Assembly: GCA_038528605.1 (NCBI GenBank)
Contig: JBCBEP010000169.1
Coordinates: 1-5,981, forward strand
Direction of reading: 5' to 3'
Length of the DNA stretch: 5,981 nt
DNA from: Thermohalobaculum sp038528605
GTDB lineage: Bacteria > Pseudomonadota > Alphaproteobacteria > Rhodobacterales > Rhodobacteraceae
Shown here one piece after another: positions 5,465 to 5,981 of this stretch. Below the pieces are notes generated by a model, which was not told where the DNA came from, ran no database searches, and saw only the letters and a list, made by a program, of their open reading frames with translations. How positions within the stretch are numbered: the first letter of the stretch is position 1; each line of letters opens with the position of its first letter. The position numbers and the translations under genes were made by a program.

Positions 5465-5981
5465 ATGCCCGATCTTCTGCTCGAACTCTTCTCCGAGGAG
5501 ATCCCCGCCCGCATGCAGGCCCGCGCGGCGGAGGACCTGAAGAAGCTCGTGACCAACCGGCTGGTGGAGGAGGGGCTGACCTATTCGGCCGCTGCCGCCT
5601 TCGCCACGCCCCGCCGCCTCACCCTCTCCCTCACCGGCCTGCCCGAGGAGACGCGCGCCACGCGGGAGGAACGCAAGGGTCCGCGGACCGACGCGCCGGA
5701 AAAGGCCCTCGAAGGCTTCCTCCGCTCCACCGGCCTCACCCGCGAAGCGCTCGAGGTGCGGGACGACAAGAAGGGCCAGGTGTACTTCGCGGTCATCGAG
5801 CGCCCGGGCCGCCCCGCTGCCGATGTGGTCGCGGAGGCCGTGACCGCCACGATCAACGACTTCCCCTGGCCCAAATCCATGCGCTGGGGCACCGGCAGCC
5901 TCCGCTGGGTCCGGCCCCTCCGCCGTATCCTCTGCCTCCTCACCACCGACGCGGGCGCTGAGATCGTGCCGGTCGAGGCCG
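5465..5981 (+). CDS. glyS: Glycyl-tRNA synthetase beta subunit, N-terminal part (3' end outside window)
   Basis: This is the first 172 codons of glyS, open to the end of the window. The beta subunit carries the tRNA-binding part of the alpha2beta2 glycyl-tRNA synthetase and pairs with GlyQ. The N-terminus MPDLLLELFSEEIPAR is the canonical GlyS opening (LxEIGTEELP in E. coli). The next landmarks are FATPRRLTL (residues 45-53), KGP (69-71), KALEGFLRSTGL (79-90), the DKKGQVYF region (100-107) and WPKSMRWGTGSLRWVRPLR (137-155), which match the conserved GlyS domain around K.MRW and FVRP. The start at ATG 5465 is fixed by this conserved beginning, although no strong Shine-Dalgarno precedes it. The full gene should be about 690-750 codons, so most of it is missing. 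A long Arg/Pro-rich frame overlapping from 5404 is a shadow. Confidence 0.96.
   Translation, partial: MPDLLLELFSEEIPARMQARAAEDLKKLVTNRLVEEGLTYSAAAAFATPRRLTLSLTGLPEETRATREERKGPRTDAPEKALEGFLRSTGLTREALEVRDDKKGQVYFAVIERPGRPAADVVAEAVTATINDFPWPKSMRWGTGSLRWVRPLRRILCLLTTDAGAEIVPVEA

Noticed and set aside
4060..5556. Long minus-strand open frame of 498 codons
   Set aside because: It is antisense to a clear GltS gene, its translation is low-complexity Gly/Glu/His/Arg-rich, and it shows no domain, so it is a GC-bias shadow.

Overview
The window is GC-rich chromosomal DNA with all genes on the + strand. The protein sequences look alphaproteobacterial, most likely Rhodobacterales. The pointers are the Dxs C-terminus, a separate GlyQ/GlyS pair, a small protein resembling the Rhodobacteraceae DUF6446 family between them, and promoter-like sites with TTGANC -35 boxes and GC-rich -10 regions. 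This placement is inferred from remembered family sequences, not from a search.

Layout. (1) 1-644 is the 3' end of dxs (isoprenoid precursor synthesis), followed 24 nt later by a 161-residue four-helix membrane protein of unknown function (669-1154). (2) A tRNA-Thr(UGU) gene at 1216-1288 has its own promoter-like site. (3) A 216-residue atypical SDR / NAD(P)H-binding protein lies at 1392-2042. (4) glyQ (2113-3057), the glycyl-tRNA synthetase alpha subunit, has a promoter-like site overlapping the end of the SDR gene. (5) glyQ overlaps the next gene by one base (TGATG). That gene (3057-3599) and the one after it (3686-4120) each encode a small protein with one N-terminal membrane anchor and an exported domain. 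(6) A GltS-type sodium/glutamate symporter lies at 4126-5358. (7) The first 172 codons of glyS, the synthetase beta subunit, start at 5465 and run off the end of the window.

The two subunits of one alpha2beta2 enzyme therefore flank three genes with no evident role in translation. glyQ, the two anchored proteins and gltS are closely spaced and could share a transcript. The gap between the two anchored-protein genes holds two hairpins, and glyS has a promoter-like site of its own. No mobile element, CRISPR array, phage gene or defence system is visible. This is mostly ordinary core genome. The points worth a second look are the contents of the glyQ-glyS interval, the three similar promoter-like sites, and the hairpins.
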